Shown here piece by piece: positions 1 to 6,111 of a stretch of DNA of 38,182 bases (its first letter is position 1; every line of letters begins with the position of its first letter). Source of the DNA: an uncultured Clostridia bacterium (lineage in GTDB: Bacteria > Bacillota > Clostridia > Oscillospirales > Butyricicoccaceae); contig CAJUJQ010000013.1 in assembly GCA_910586575.1 (NCBI GenBank), forward strand, positions 1 through 38,182, written 5' to 3'. The translations under genes and the position numbers were made by a program. Under the pieces are notes generated by a model. It did no database searches, was not told the DNA's origin, and worked only from the letters and a program-made list of their open reading frames with translations.

Positions 1-56
1 CGCCTTTTTTGGTTACCCAACGTTTACAATTTGTTTACTCATTCAAATACCCTGCA

Positions 57-87
57 GCCGCCGCACCGCTCACGCCAGCGCGGCGGC
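57..87 (+). other. GC-rich intergenic hairpin ahead of first gene
   Basis: GCCGCCGC at 57-64 and GCGGCGGC at 80-87 form a perfect 8-bp stem with a 15-nt loop. It ends just before the AAAGGAGGG ribosome binding site of the gene at 107. A similar hairpin-then-SD arrangement recurs at 309-330 and 1763-1787. The 56 bases to its left contain no gene or promoter that I can defend. Confidence 0.5.
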
Positions 88-106
88 AGAAAGGAGGGTA
101 TTCCAG

Positions 107-304
107 ATGGCATACCGGACAGAAACAAGAATTTCCGGCGACGCATTGCCGGAAACGGTCAACATGGCCGATATCGTAAAGCGGCTTCCAGTCGAAAGCC
201 AAAACAGCTTTTTCCTGTTTTGGCGCGGTGTCAGCTATGGCTTGGATATGGCGGGCGGGTTGGCCGCTCATCAGCAGGCAGAGCCGACGCACACCGGAAC
301 ATAA
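107..304 (+). CDS. Hypothetical protein, 65 aa
   Basis: I do not recognise the family. The start ATG follows AAAGGAGGG with a good spacing. The 65-residue product has no membrane segment or cysteine motif. It reads as a small soluble protein, moderately charged in its N-terminal half and with a short aromatic stretch (SFFLFW) in the middle. It is the first complete gene of the early region, and the next gene follows after a 46-base gap holding a GC hairpin and a very strong ribosome binding site. Its role is unknown; small early phage proteins of this kind often modify host functions, but nothing here shows that. Confidence 0.6.
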   Translation: MAYRTETRISGDALPETVNMADIVKRLPVESQNSFFLFWRGVSYGLDMAGGLAAHQQAEPTHTGT

Positions 305-308
305 ATAC

Positions 309-330
309 CGCCGCCCCTCACAGGGCGGCG
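309..330 (+). other. GC-rich intercistronic hairpin
   Basis: CGCCGCCC (309-316) and GGGCGGCG (323-330) form a perfect 8-bp stem with the loop CTCACA. No T-run follows, so it is not a classic terminator. It sits four bases before the extended Shine-Dalgarno of the next gene and could stabilise or punctuate the polycistronic message. Confidence 0.55.
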
Positions 331-333
331 CAT

Positions 334-349
334 GAAAGGAGGTGATCCA
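334..349 (+). promoter_or_regulatory. Extended Shine-Dalgarno sequence, 16 nt
   Basis: GAAAGGAGGTGATCCA matches the complement of the conserved 3' end of Firmicutes 16S rRNA over all 16 bases. The core AGGAGG lies 9 bases before the ATG at 351, which fixes that ATG as the start in preference to the GTG at 342 inside the site. Confidence 0.8.
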
Positions 350-350
350 C

Positions 351-743
351 ATGGACGAAAAGAAACGTTTGGACGCAGAGCGGGCGCTTGAATACACGAT
401 TGCACACGCAGTAGCCGAAAGCGGCCTGACAATGGAAGAAGCAATAGGGTCAATGTCAAGAGTGCAGGAGCATTTCAGGCACGAAAAAGACCATGCGAAT
501 ACTACAGATGTTCGCATGGCAGCATTTTCAAGATACCATTTTTCGGTGGAAGAACGCAAAGCAGCGGAGCGAATCGTTGAATACATGCAGCGTTATCCTT
601 ATCTCAAGGCGCATGAACTGTATGAAACAATCGAGCTAACGCTGAAATTTCCTAGTGACCTGCAAGAAACAGGAATTGCAAAGGAAAAATTTGGGGAAGT
701 TGTTTTCCCTGCGGATGCGATTGACTTGCACGAGCGGGCCTAG
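351..743 (+). CDS. Hypothetical protein, 130 aa, mostly helical
   Basis: The start is the ATG placed by the extended ribosome binding site at 334-349. The 130-residue product is rich in Glu, Lys, Arg and Ala with no cysteines or membrane segments, and looks predominantly alpha-helical. I do not recognise the family. The N-terminal half resembles a helical bundle (heptad-like DEKKRLDAERALEYTIAHAV). The C-terminal half is more mixed and ends in an acidic tail. It lies alone, with about 110 bases of non-coding sequence before the next gene. The very strong ribosome binding site suggests high expression early in infection. Function unknown. Confidence 0.7.
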   Translation: MDEKKRLDAERALEYTIAHAVAESGLTMEEAIGSMSRVQEHFRHEKDHANTTDVRMAAFSRYHFSVEERKAAERIVEYMQRYPYLKAHELYETIELTLKFPSDLQETGIAKEKFGEVVFPADAIDLHERA

Positions 744-856
744 GGATTAGCGTAAACGCCGATAATAATCAAAGTGCTAGATGTAAAGCAGGACGACCAA
801 ACCGGGGAAAGAAAAATTACTTGGGTTCAAGATCACGAAAAAAGGAGGTAAAAATC

Positions 857-1099
857 GTGTACGATATGATGCTTAAAGAACTTACAGAGATTGCAGGAAA
901 ATATACGGACATACTTAACGATACGATTAAGGAACAGATTGGGAAGGGTGCAAACGATATAGACTATGAAAGTATTTTGGAAGCGCTCGAAGAAGGAATC
1001 CATGTATTGGAAGCGGCAAAACACGAGCTTGGATCGATGATTCTTTTGAAACATGTTAAGAAAGAACGAGAGGAAAATCGGCGCGGCGGCTATAGATAG
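857..1099 (+). CDS. Hypothetical protein, 80 aa, helical
   Basis: I chose the GTG at 857 because GGAGG at 844-848 lies 8 bases upstream. An earlier TTG at 821 would put the ribosome binding site inside the gene. The product starts MYDMMLKELTEIAGKY and is a short, charged, probably all-helical protein. It has no cysteines, no membrane segment and a basic C-terminus (KKEREENRRGGYR). It is followed by a zinc-ribbon gene 64 bases downstream. I do not recognise the family, and small size leaves some doubt about function but not about its being a gene. Confidence 0.6.
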   Translation: MYDMMLKELTEIAGKYTDILNDTIKEQIGKGANDIDYESILEALEEGIHVLEAAKHELGSMILLKHVKKEREENRRGGYR

Positions 1100-1163
1100 G
1101 GCATTAAGCCGCAGGCGTGGGCGGGATTCCCACCCGGTTGCCAAAACAAAGGAGGTGGACACG

Positions 1164-1418
1164 TTGAGCATCTGTAAAGGATGCGGCGCACAGATCAAGT
1201 GGATTCGGACCATTGGCGGAAAGAAAATGCCGGTTGACCCGGAGGCGGTATTTGTCACCGCCCGCGAGGGGTCGGAACGATTCGTGACCGATGAAGGCGC
1301 GGTCATTTCGGGGCGACTGGCGCGGCTGGGTGAAATAGGCGGCAGGACACCGCTTGCGTATGTTCCGTATTGGAAAACTTGCCCCAATGCCGCAGACTTC
1401 CGGCAAAAACGGAAGTAA
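1164..1418 (+). CDS. Small zinc-ribbon-like protein, 84 aa
   Basis: The TTG at 1164 is the best start: AAAGGAGGTG lies directly upstream at normal spacing, and the protein then begins MSICKGCGAQIKW. The CxxC knuckle is followed by a second lone cysteine near the C-terminus (WKTCPNAADF). This fits a small phage protein with one knuckle and a distant third ligand, although a full four-ligand zinc site is not visible. The sequence between (KKMPVDPEAVFV) resembles a recurring family of Firmicutes phage proteins of unknown role. It overlaps no neighbour; the next gene starts 23 bases on. Confidence 0.65.
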   Translation: MSICKGCGAQIKWIRTIGGKKMPVDPEAVFVTAREGSERFVTDEGAVISGRLARLGEIGGRTPLAYVPYWKTCPNAADFRQKRK

Positions 1419-1441
1419 ATAAGCAGAAAATGGAGGTTCAT

Positions 1442-1747
1442 ATGACAAAAATGATTGAAGCAATTCAGATAGGCAGCTATGCCCCGCGTGATCCGGCAAC
1501 GGGAGAATTCATGCCGTCCGTGCCGCTGTACATAGAAGCAACCGAGCGGGCGAGGACAAGCGAAGAGGTATTACACCGAGAGATTGCGCACATCTTCGCG
1601 GGCAAAATGCGGCAGTATGCCGAAGGCTGCGAAATGATCGGCGATAAGGCAATCGCTGACGCGCTCCGCCCGGATGCAGGGCAGCCCGCCGAAAGCGCGG
1701 CAGTGCCGGACAAGCCCCGAAAGAAAAGGGGCCGCCCGAAAAAGTAG
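1442..1747 (+). CDS. Hypothetical protein with AT-hook-like basic tail, 101 aa
   Basis: The ATG at 1442 follows a TGGAGG ribosome binding site. The first 80 residues form an alpha-helical, moderately acidic domain with no known signature. The last dozen residues are strongly basic and end KKRGRPKK, a match to the RGRP core of AT-hook minor-groove binding motifs, which suggests but does not prove DNA contact. It directly precedes the left arm of the inverted repeat that brackets the SPFH gene. Family not recognised; a small DNA-binding accessory protein is the most natural guess. Confidence 0.65.
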   Translation: MTKMIEAIQIGSYAPRDPATGEFMPSVPLYIEATERARTSEEVLHREIAHIFAGKMRQYAEGCEMIGDKAIADALRPDAGQPAESAAVPDKPRKKRGRPKK

Positions 1748-1753
1748 CCTGCC

Positions 1754-1778
1754 CGCCCTGCTTCCGTCCTGCCCGCAG
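1754..1778 (+). repeat. Left arm of a perfect 25-bp inverted repeat flanking the SPFH gene
   Basis: This 25-base segment, beginning CGCCCTGCTTCC, is the exact reverse complement of 2678-2702. The two arms enclose one gene and nothing else. The arm overlaps the hairpin at 1763-1787, so it has two mutually exclusive pairing partners in the transcript. Confidence 0.9.
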
Positions 1779-1787
1779 CAGGACGGA
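1763..1787 (+). promoter_or_regulatory. Hairpin overlapping the SPFH ribosome binding site
   Basis: TCCGTCCTG (1763-1771) pairs perfectly with CAGGACGGA (1779-1787) around a 7-nt loop, CCCGCAG. The 3' strand of the stem includes the first bases of the GGAGG Shine-Dalgarno at 1785-1789. Folding would therefore partly hide the ribosome binding site of the next gene. No T-run follows, so this is not a terminator. Confidence 0.6.
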
Positions 1788-1796
1788 GGAATAGAA

Positions 1797-2666
1797 ATGC
1801 TTCAGATTATCTTGTCAGTTATCCTTTTGCTTGCGGCGCTTGCACTGCTGGGCGCAGCGGTCGGCGCGAAAACGAACGACGCGCCCGCAGCAAGCCGCAA
1901 ATACTTTGCGGGGGCGTTAGTATGCGCGGCGCTGTTTGTCGCCGCCTGCACCTTTTCAGTTGTCCCCGCGGGCAGCACCGGCGTGCTGGTAACGCTGGGC
2001 CGCCCCGGCAATCAAGGGATGCAGTCGGGGCCGCACTTCAAGATACCGTTTGCACAATCAATCATTATGATTGACAACCGGGTGCAGCGTACCGACGTAA
2101 ACGGCAGCAGCGCAAGCCGGGATTTGCAGACGATCAACACAAGCGTATCAATCAATTACCGCGTGGAGCCGTCGCAGTCGGTTTCCCTGTACCGGGAGGT
2201 CGGGAAGGATTGGGAAAATATTATCGTCCGGCCTGCCGTGCAGGAGTGCATGAAAGCGGTACAGTCGAAGTATACGGCGGAAGAACTGATTACAAAGCGT
2301 TCGGAAGTCGGGCAGGCGATGCAGGAAAGCATTGCGGAAAAGGTCGGGCAGTACGGCCTTTCAGTGGATAACATTAACATTTTGAATATGGATTTTTCGG
2401 CGGAATTCAATGCGGCGATTGAAGCAAAGCAAACCGCGCAGCAGAACGCATTAAAGGCGGAGCAAGACCTGTCCCGGATCGAGGTAGAAGCGAAGCAGAA
2501 ACTTGTTACTGCGCAGGCGGAAGCCGATGCAAACCGCATTCGTTCGGAATCCATTACAAGCGAAATCCTGATTTCAAACGCCATTTCTAAATGGGATGGC
2601 AAATTACCCGCAGTCATGGGCGGTGACGGAAATATGTTAGATATTTCATCAGTGATCGGAAAGTAA
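1797..2666 (+). CDS. Prohibitin/SPFH-family membrane protein
   Basis: This 289-residue protein is a prohibitin-like (HflC/stomatin type) SPFH protein, a family that forms oligomeric rings or cages on the membrane and often partners with FtsH-type proteases. The start ATG follows GGACGGAGG. Residues 2-24 and about 37-53 are hydrophobic membrane segments. The SPFH domain begins near VVPAGSTGVLVTLGRP and continues through about residue 190. A coiled-coil-forming, Ala/Glu/Lys-rich helix follows (EAKQTAQQNALKAEQDL onward). It is flanked by a perfect 25-bp inverted repeat and sits among unrelated small genes, so it looks like a moron, an acquired gene that could change the host membrane or protect it from other phages. 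Identification of the family is firm; its phage role is inferred. Confidence 0.88.
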   Translation: MLQIILSVILLLAALALLGAAVGAKTNDAPAASRKYFAGALVCAALFVAACTFSVVPAGSTGVLVTLGRPGNQGMQSGPHFKIPFAQSIIMIDNRVQRTDVNGSSASRDLQTINTSVSINYRVEPSQSVSLYREVGKDWENIIVRPAVQECMKAVQSKYTAEELITKRSEVGQAMQESIAEKVGQYGLSVDNINILNMDFSAEFNAAIEAKQTAQQNALKAEQDLSRIEVEAKQKLVTAQAEADANRIRSESITSEILISNAISKWDGKLPAVMGGDGNMLDISSVIGK

Positions 2667-2677
2667 AAATACATAGA

Positions 2678-2702
2678 CTGCGGGCAGGACGGAAGCAGGG
2701 CG
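2678..2702 (+). repeat. Right arm of the 25-bp inverted repeat
   Basis: It begins CTGCGGGCAGGACGG and is the exact reverse complement of 1754-1778. It starts 12 bases after the SPFH stop codon and ends 14 bases before the next start. Confidence 0.9.
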
Positions 2703-2716
2703 AACGGAGGGAACAA

Positions 2717-2905
2717 ATGATTTTTGATTCAAAGTGCCCGTTTTGCGGCAGCAGCGTAACGGTCAAGAAAACACCCGTTACATTCTTCAAATGCAGCAAT
2801 AACAGGTGCGGAGCTTTGGTGTCGTTCGGCGGTTCAAAACGATTGATAAACGGCTTTTACGAAGCCGAAAACCCGGAACGCAACTTCAAGCGCCGCAGTA
2901 AATAA
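2717..2905 (+). CDS. Zinc-ribbon miniprotein, 62 aa
   Basis: The protein starts MIFDSKCPFCGSSVTVKK and carries a CPFC knuckle at residues 7-10 plus two further cysteines about 17 and 22 residues later (KCSNNRCGAL). This is the spacing of a small treble-clef or ribbon zinc site. The overall form resembles Lar-type restriction-alleviation miniproteins and other phage zinc ribbons, but the match is to the fold only. The start follows CGGAGGG. A basic tail (NFKRRSK) would suit nucleic-acid contact. It is the first gene after the inverted repeat. Confidence 0.68.
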   Translation: MIFDSKCPFCGSSVTVKKTPVTFFKCSNNRCGALVSFGGSKRLINGFYEAENPERNFKRRSK

Positions 2906-2925
2906 ATACAAGGAGGTTTCACCCG

Positions 2926-3342
2926 ATGAAAAAGACTGATTTCGGATATCCGAACGGGAAAAAGCAGGTATGCTTGATGATTGCCCGCGAGGATATCGCA
3001 GGCCGGAAGGCCGCGTGGAGCGAGTACCAGCCGACCGACGCGGACGCGCTTTCGCTTTGCGTGACCGTCGAGGTAAAGGGCAGCGTGTATATGCCGTTCG
3101 AGAGTTTCAAAAGCCCTGCGGAACGGGATGCGGCATGGAAAGACCGGGATCGCCGCGCGGCGTGGCGCAATGCGCTTGCCTTTGCGGAGCAGTTGTGGAA
3201 AACCGCGCCGCACCGGAGCTACATCGTCATGTATAAGCCGCAGGATGCGGGCGACCCGTACACCAAAGAAGTTATCTGCATCTACCAGAAGCTCCCGCCG
3301 CTTGCAGAGCTGAAAGAGGAAGGGGGCGGCACTTGTGGATGA
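2926..3342 (+). CDS. Hypothetical protein, 138 aa
   Basis: The start ATG follows AAGGAGG. The 138-residue product is a mixed alpha/beta soluble protein without cysteine clusters or membrane segments. Recognisable features are a central Arg/Asp-rich helix (KDRDRRAAWRNALAFAEQLW) and a C-terminal beta-rich part ending in a Gly-rich tail. Its last 8 bases overlap the GTG start of the next gene, which points to translational coupling. I do not recognise the family. Confidence 0.7.
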   Translation: MKKTDFGYPNGKKQVCLMIAREDIAGRKAAWSEYQPTDADALSLCVTVEVKGSVYMPFESFKSPAERDAAWKDRDRRAAWRNALAFAEQLWKTAPHRSYIVMYKPQDAGDPYTKEVICIYQKLPPLAELKEEGGGTCG

Positions 3343-3730
3343 AAAAGCATTCCCCCGTCTGACAAAGAAAACCGCGCAGGCGTTGGCCGTGCAGGTGGTC
3401 GGCACTGCAAAGGGGCTGACCAAGGTAAAGCACTTGGCGATTGACACCTACGAAATGCAAATGGGCGAACTAATCGTTACCATCCAGCATGATTGGTACG
3501 GGAAAAGCGGCTGCATCATGGTATCCGTAAGCAGTGCGTGCCATAGCGGCGGATTAAACTTGCTGTTTGACCCCGAAACGCTGAAAGAAGATTTCAAAGC
3601 CGAAGGAAAACGGGAAAGGCAGAATCGCCGGGAAAGCCTGCAAGAATGGGTTTGGGATAACGGCGTTGAAAAGTGCAAGGCAGAGATCGACAAAGCCGAC
3701 AAGCCGGAATACCTTCAGGGGGTGAAATGA
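3335..3730 (+). CDS. Hypothetical protein, 131 aa
   Basis: The GTG start overlaps the end of the upstream gene and follows a purine-rich AGAGGAAGGGGG tract. The N-terminal half (about residues 20-80) alternates beta strands around a HDWYGKSGCIMVSV segment. The C-terminal third is a charged helix rich in Lys, Glu and Arg. No membrane segment or known motif is visible. It overlaps the next small gene by ATGA, so the three genes from 2926 to 3867 form one translationally coupled block. Function unknown. Confidence 0.7.
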   Translation: MDEKAFPRLTKKTAQALAVQVVGTAKGLTKVKHLAIDTYEMQMGELIVTIQHDWYGKSGCIMVSVSSACHSGGLNLLFDPETLKEDFKAEGKRERQNRRESLQEWVWDNGVEKCKAEIDKADKPEYLQGVK

Positions 3731-3867
3731 TGGGCGCAACCAAAGAGCGGCGCACAAGCAAAGCCTATTGGTGCGGGCTTGTCCGGCAGCTGGAACACCA
3801 AAAAGACCGCACCAAAGCGCGGCAGAAACAGAACCGGAAGAGGAAGCCGAAATGCAGCACATTCTAA
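3727..3867 (+). CDS. Small very basic protein, 46 aa
   Basis: It starts at an ATG that overlaps the previous stop as ATGA; a second ATG follows immediately at 3730. A GGGGGTG ribosome binding site is present. The product is dominated by Lys, Arg and Gln, with the second half (KARQKQNRKRKPK) almost entirely basic. Such a protein would bind nucleic acid or simply be disordered. Its 3' end overlaps the start of the PP-loop gene at 3852 by 16 bases. No family is recognised, and given the length it might be a minor peptide. Confidence 0.5.
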   Translation: MMGATKERRTSKAYWCGLVRQLEHQKDRTKARQKQNRKRKPKCSTF

Positions 3868-4626
3868 GTCTGAGCTATGGCAAAGATTCACTCGCCTGCC
3901 TTGGCGCTATTGAGCAATTAGGCTGGCCGCTCGACCGCATTGTACATGCGGAGGTTTGGGCGACAGACACCATCCCCGCAGACCTGCCGCCGATGGTCGA
4001 TTTCAAGGCGCGGGCGGATGAGATTATCAAAGCCCGCTGGGGGATTGATGTAGAGCACATCCGCCATAAATTGAGTTATGAGGAAATGTTTTACAGACCA
4101 ATTTGCAGAGGGGTACGAAAAGGGACAATAAAAGGTTTTCCGCTTACAACCAGAGCAAGAAGCTGGTGTAAACATTTGAAAATAACAAAGATTCTGTCCG
4201 GCAGGGAGAATATAGTGCAGTACGTTGGAATCGCCGCAGATGAACCAAACCGCTATCACAATTTAAGCGATACCAAGATAAGCCCATTGGTTGAGATTGG
4301 ATGGACTGAAAAAAATGTGCCGGGAATGGTGCGAGGAAAACGACCTGTTGTCACCGATTTACACAGACAGCGCACGGGGCGGCTGCTGGTTCTGCCATAA
4401 TCAGCCGATTGGACAGCTTCGGCTATTGCGCCAAAACTATCCGGAATATTGGAATTTGATGTTGAAATGGGATAGTGATAGCCCTGTAACGTTTGACCCC
4501 AAAGGCCGTACCCTGCATGACTACGATCGTCGTTTTCAGTTGGAAGATAAAGGACTGATTTCGCCGGACGATAAGATTTTCAGGTGGTCGATGCTGGATG
4601 AAGAATTAAATTACAGGTGGTTTTAA
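3852..4626 (+). pseudogene. PAPS-reductase-family (PP-loop) protein, frameshifted
   Basis: The gene begins MQHILSLSYGKDSLACL, a PP-loop nucleotide-binding signature with SYGKDS in place of the usual SGGKDS. It encodes a phosphoadenosine-phosphosulfate-reductase-family ATP pyrophosphatase of the type common in Firmicutes phages. The reading frame runs to GWTE (residue 153) and then leaves the family sequence. From 4312 the conserved C-terminal part continues in another frame (CREWCEENDLLSPIYTDSA, then GGCWFC) to the stop at 4626. Removing one A from the A7 run at 4309-4315 restores a single protein of 257 residues. The unshifted frame stops at 4400. The break may be a true mutation, a sequencing error or a site of transcriptional slippage. 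The next gene's ATG overlaps the TAA, showing that the restored end is the original one. Confidence 0.82.
4309..4315 (+). other. A7 run, site of the frameshift in the PP-loop gene
   Basis: Seven consecutive A residues lie at the exact point where family similarity changes frame. Loss of one A, or reading of six A by a slipping polymerase, rejoins the frames. A -1 ribosomal shift would give the wrong frame, so the required change is +1 or one base fewer. Confidence 0.8.
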
Positions 4627-5753
4627 TGACGCATTTATCATTATTTTCCGGTATCGGCGGCTTAGACCTTGCCGCCGAAAGGGCCGGCTTCCGTACCGTG
4701 GGGCAATGCGAATTTGCGGATTACCAAACGCGGGTGCTTGAAAAGCATTGGCCGGACGTGCCGCGCTGGCGGGATATCCGAACACTGACACAGGAGGATT
4801 TTTATGCAAGAACAGGTCTACGAACAGTTGACATTGTTTCAGGAGGCTTCCCCTGCCAGCCCTTCAGTGTGGCTGGAAAGCAAAAAGGCAAAGGGGACGA
4901 CCGTTACTTATGGCCTGAAATGCTGCGAGTTATCCGAGAACTTGCGCCGCGTTGGGTTGTCGGTGAGAATGTACCTGGAATCCTGCGCATTGCCGCTGCC
5001 GACGTTGTACAGGACTTGGAGCGTGAAGGCTATCACGTCGTCGTGTTTGATTTTGAAGCTGCGGCTGTCGGAGCGCCGCACCGACGCGAACGGGTTGCGT
5101 TTGTTGCCAACCGTGACGGCGAGCGTCGGGGATCACGGCGGCCCGAACCAGCGGGACAGCAGCGGCAGGCCAGGGCTACAGATGGCGGCGCAGCTATGGG
5201 CGACACCCAGCACAATGGACTATCTGCCGCAGAGATCGCCGGAAGCGCTGAAACGGTTGGCGGAAACAGCCCGCAAAGGGCGGGCCAGGCCCTCCAATCT
5301 GCGGGAGCAGGTTTGCCCGGAAACGATGCAGCTTTGGAGAACGCCAACCGCGAACGATGCGAAAAACGCCGCCCTGCCGCCATCGCAGCTCAAGCGGGAT
5401 TCGCTGACCAGCCAGCTTATGCGGACGTTGTACCCGACACCGACAACGGGCGCGGGGCTATGCGGCGGAACGGGGAATTACCAGCAGCTGAAAGCGAAAG
5501 AAGCCGCCGGGGAGATCACGCCGGAGGAACGCCGCAGCATGGCGGCAGGGAACGGGGGGCAGCTAAACCCGGATTGGGTGGAGTGGTTGATGGGGTTCCC
5601 GGTTGGATGGACGAGCCTATAGGCGTTCCACGCATTGCGGAAGGCGTAAAAGACCGCGTGAACCGTCTGAAATGCCTTGGAAACGCCGTTGTTCCTGCGC
5701 AGTTTTACCCGATATTCAAAGCCATTTGGGAGGTTAAGCATAAAAGATTCTGA
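4626..5753 (+). CDS. DNA cytosine-C5 methyltransferase (Dcm family)
   Basis: This 375-residue enzyme would transfer a methyl group from S-adenosylmethionine to cytosine C5. Visible motifs in order are FSGIGGLD (motif I, residues 7-14), GGFPCQPFS with catalytic Cys77 (motif IV), GENVPG with Glu114 (motif VI), RRERV near 153 (motif VIII) and LGNAVVP near 351 (motif X). The ATG overlaps the TAA of the PP-loop gene. Residues 165-330, where a target recognition domain should lie, are unusually rich in Ala, Gly, Gln and Arg. That stretch is exactly where a second protein is encoded in the +1 frame (4804-5622). The likely role is protecting phage DNA against host restriction. Catalytic identity is firm; whether this frame alone supplies sequence specificity is doubtful. 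Confidence 0.9.
   Translation: MTHLSLFSGIGGLDLAAERAGFRTVGQCEFADYQTRVLEKHWPDVPRWRDIRTLTQEDFYARTGLRTVDIVSGGFPCQPFSVAGKQKGKGDDRYLWPEMLRVIRELAPRWVVGENVPGILRIAAADVVQDLEREGYHVVVFDFEAAAVGAPHRRERVAFVANRDGERRGSRRPEPAGQQRQARATDGGAAMGDTQHNGLSAAEIAGSAETVGGNSPQRAGQALQSAGAGLPGNDAALENANRERCEKRRPAAIAAQAGFADQPAYADVVPDTDNGRGAMRRNGELPAAESERSRRGDHAGGTPQHGGRERGAAKPGLGGVVDGVPGWMDEPIGVPRIAEGVKDRVNRLKCLGNAVVPAQFYPIFKAIWEVKHKRF
4792..4797 (+). promoter_or_regulatory. Internal ribosome binding site for the overprinted gene
   Basis: AGGAGG lies within the methyltransferase coding sequence, exactly 6 bases before the ATG at 4804. It is as strong as any ribosome binding site in the window and argues that the +1 frame is translated. 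Confidence 0.75.
4804..5622 (+). CDS. Overprinted protein with repeated PTPT motifs, 272 aa
   Basis: This open frame lies wholly inside the cytosine methyltransferase gene, in the +1 frame relative to it, and has its own AGGAGG and ATG. The product carries four spaced copies of a motif: LLPTVTAS (100-107), LWATPSTMD (131-139), LWRTPTANDA (177-186) and LYPTPTTG (209-216). It ends with LNPDWVEWLMGFPVGW (254-269). I know this combination from a widespread phage protein family found beside or fused with cytosine methyltransferase genes and often labelled as a methyltransferase; its function is not established to my knowledge. A meaningless shadow frame would not hold such a family signature. It may assist the methyltransferase or bind DNA, which is inference. 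Confidence 0.78.
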   Translation: MQEQVYEQLTLFQEASPASPSVWLESKKAKGTTVTYGLKCCELSENLRRVGLSVRMYLESCALPLPTLYRTWSVKAITSSCLILKLRLSERRTDANGLRLLPTVTASVGDHGGPNQRDSSGRPGLQMAAQLWATPSTMDYLPQRSPEALKRLAETARKGRARPSNLREQVCPETMQLWRTPTANDAKNAALPPSQLKRDSLTSQLMRTLYPTPTTGAGLCGGTGNYQQLKAKEAAGEITPEERRSMAAGNGGQLNPDWVEWLMGFPVGWTSL

Positions 5754-5805
5754 ATACATATCCAGTTTCCATCTCTGCGAAGTTAGGTAAAGGAAGTGTC
5801 AGATC

Positions 5806-6033
5806 GTGACCTTTGATATACTGTTGGACTATGAAAAGGCATTCGGCGCACCGCCCGACGAAGAAATGTTGAGCGTCTTTGCGGGTGCAGCCGCAAGCGG
5901 TATGAGCGAACGCATGATACTTGTAGCGGTTTACCATATTCAGAACGAATACGAGCGGGGGCACGTCAAAGAGCCTCCGGGAAAGGCCGTCGCTGAATAC
6001 TTGCGCCACTTATACCGGAAGGGGTTCCGCTGA
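5806..6033 (+). CDS. Hypothetical protein, 75 aa, helical
   Basis: It starts with GTG behind AAAGGAAGTG and encodes a short helical protein (MTFDILLDYEKAFGAPPDEE). The body resembles small replication-associated helical proteins seen near phage Rep genes, with a helix-loop-helix and a basic tail (HLYRKGFR). No motif is diagnostic. It closes the early gene block: the next 166 bases are the hairpin-rich leader of the Rep gene. Function unknown. Confidence 0.6.
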   Translation: MTFDILLDYEKAFGAPPDEEMLSVFAGAAASGMSERMILVAVYHIQNEYERGHVKEPPGKAVAEYLRHLYRKGFR

Positions 6034-6053
6034 TGCAGGGGAACAAGAAAAGC

Positions 6054-6083
6054 CCCGTGTACGTTTTGGCGAACGTACACGGG
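6054..6083 (+). other. Perfect 12-bp hairpin upstream of rep
   Basis: CCCGTGTACGTT (6054-6065) pairs without mismatch with AACGTACACGGG (6072-6083) around the loop TTGGCG. A T6 run follows only 12 bases later, so it might act as a terminator for the early genes. Its place upstream of an HUH-type Rep also makes it a candidate replication-origin hairpin. Confidence 0.7.
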
Positions 6084-6084
6084 A

Positions 6085-6111
6085 CAATTCAAGTTTTTTG
6101 CTGCTGAATTG
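6085..6111 (+). other. Second hairpin in the rep leader
   Basis: CAATTCA (6085-6091) and TGAATTG (6105-6111) form a 7-bp stem with a 13-nt loop containing T6. It directly follows the 12-bp hairpin. Together they make a tandem stem-loop block in the 166-bp gap between the gene ending at 6033 and the Rep start at 6200. Confidence 0.5.

Noticed and set aside
1..56. TTTACA followed by AATACC as a promoter, and an opening T-run as a terminator tail
   Set aside because: The -10 is too poor, and the stem of any terminator would lie outside the window.
4291..4626. Independent gene for the C-terminal part of the PP-loop protein
   Set aside because: The ATG at 4291 lacks a ribosome binding site and the translated start is out of the family frame. 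A frameshifted single gene explains it better.
5033..5383. Minus-strand open frame opposite the methyltransferase
   Set aside because: No ribosome binding site or family signature. It is a GC-rich shadow of the two plus-strand frames.
6033..6107. 24-codon frame beginning MQGNKKSPVYV in the rep leader
   Set aside because: It is too short, lies over the perfect hairpin and has no ribosome binding site of its own.
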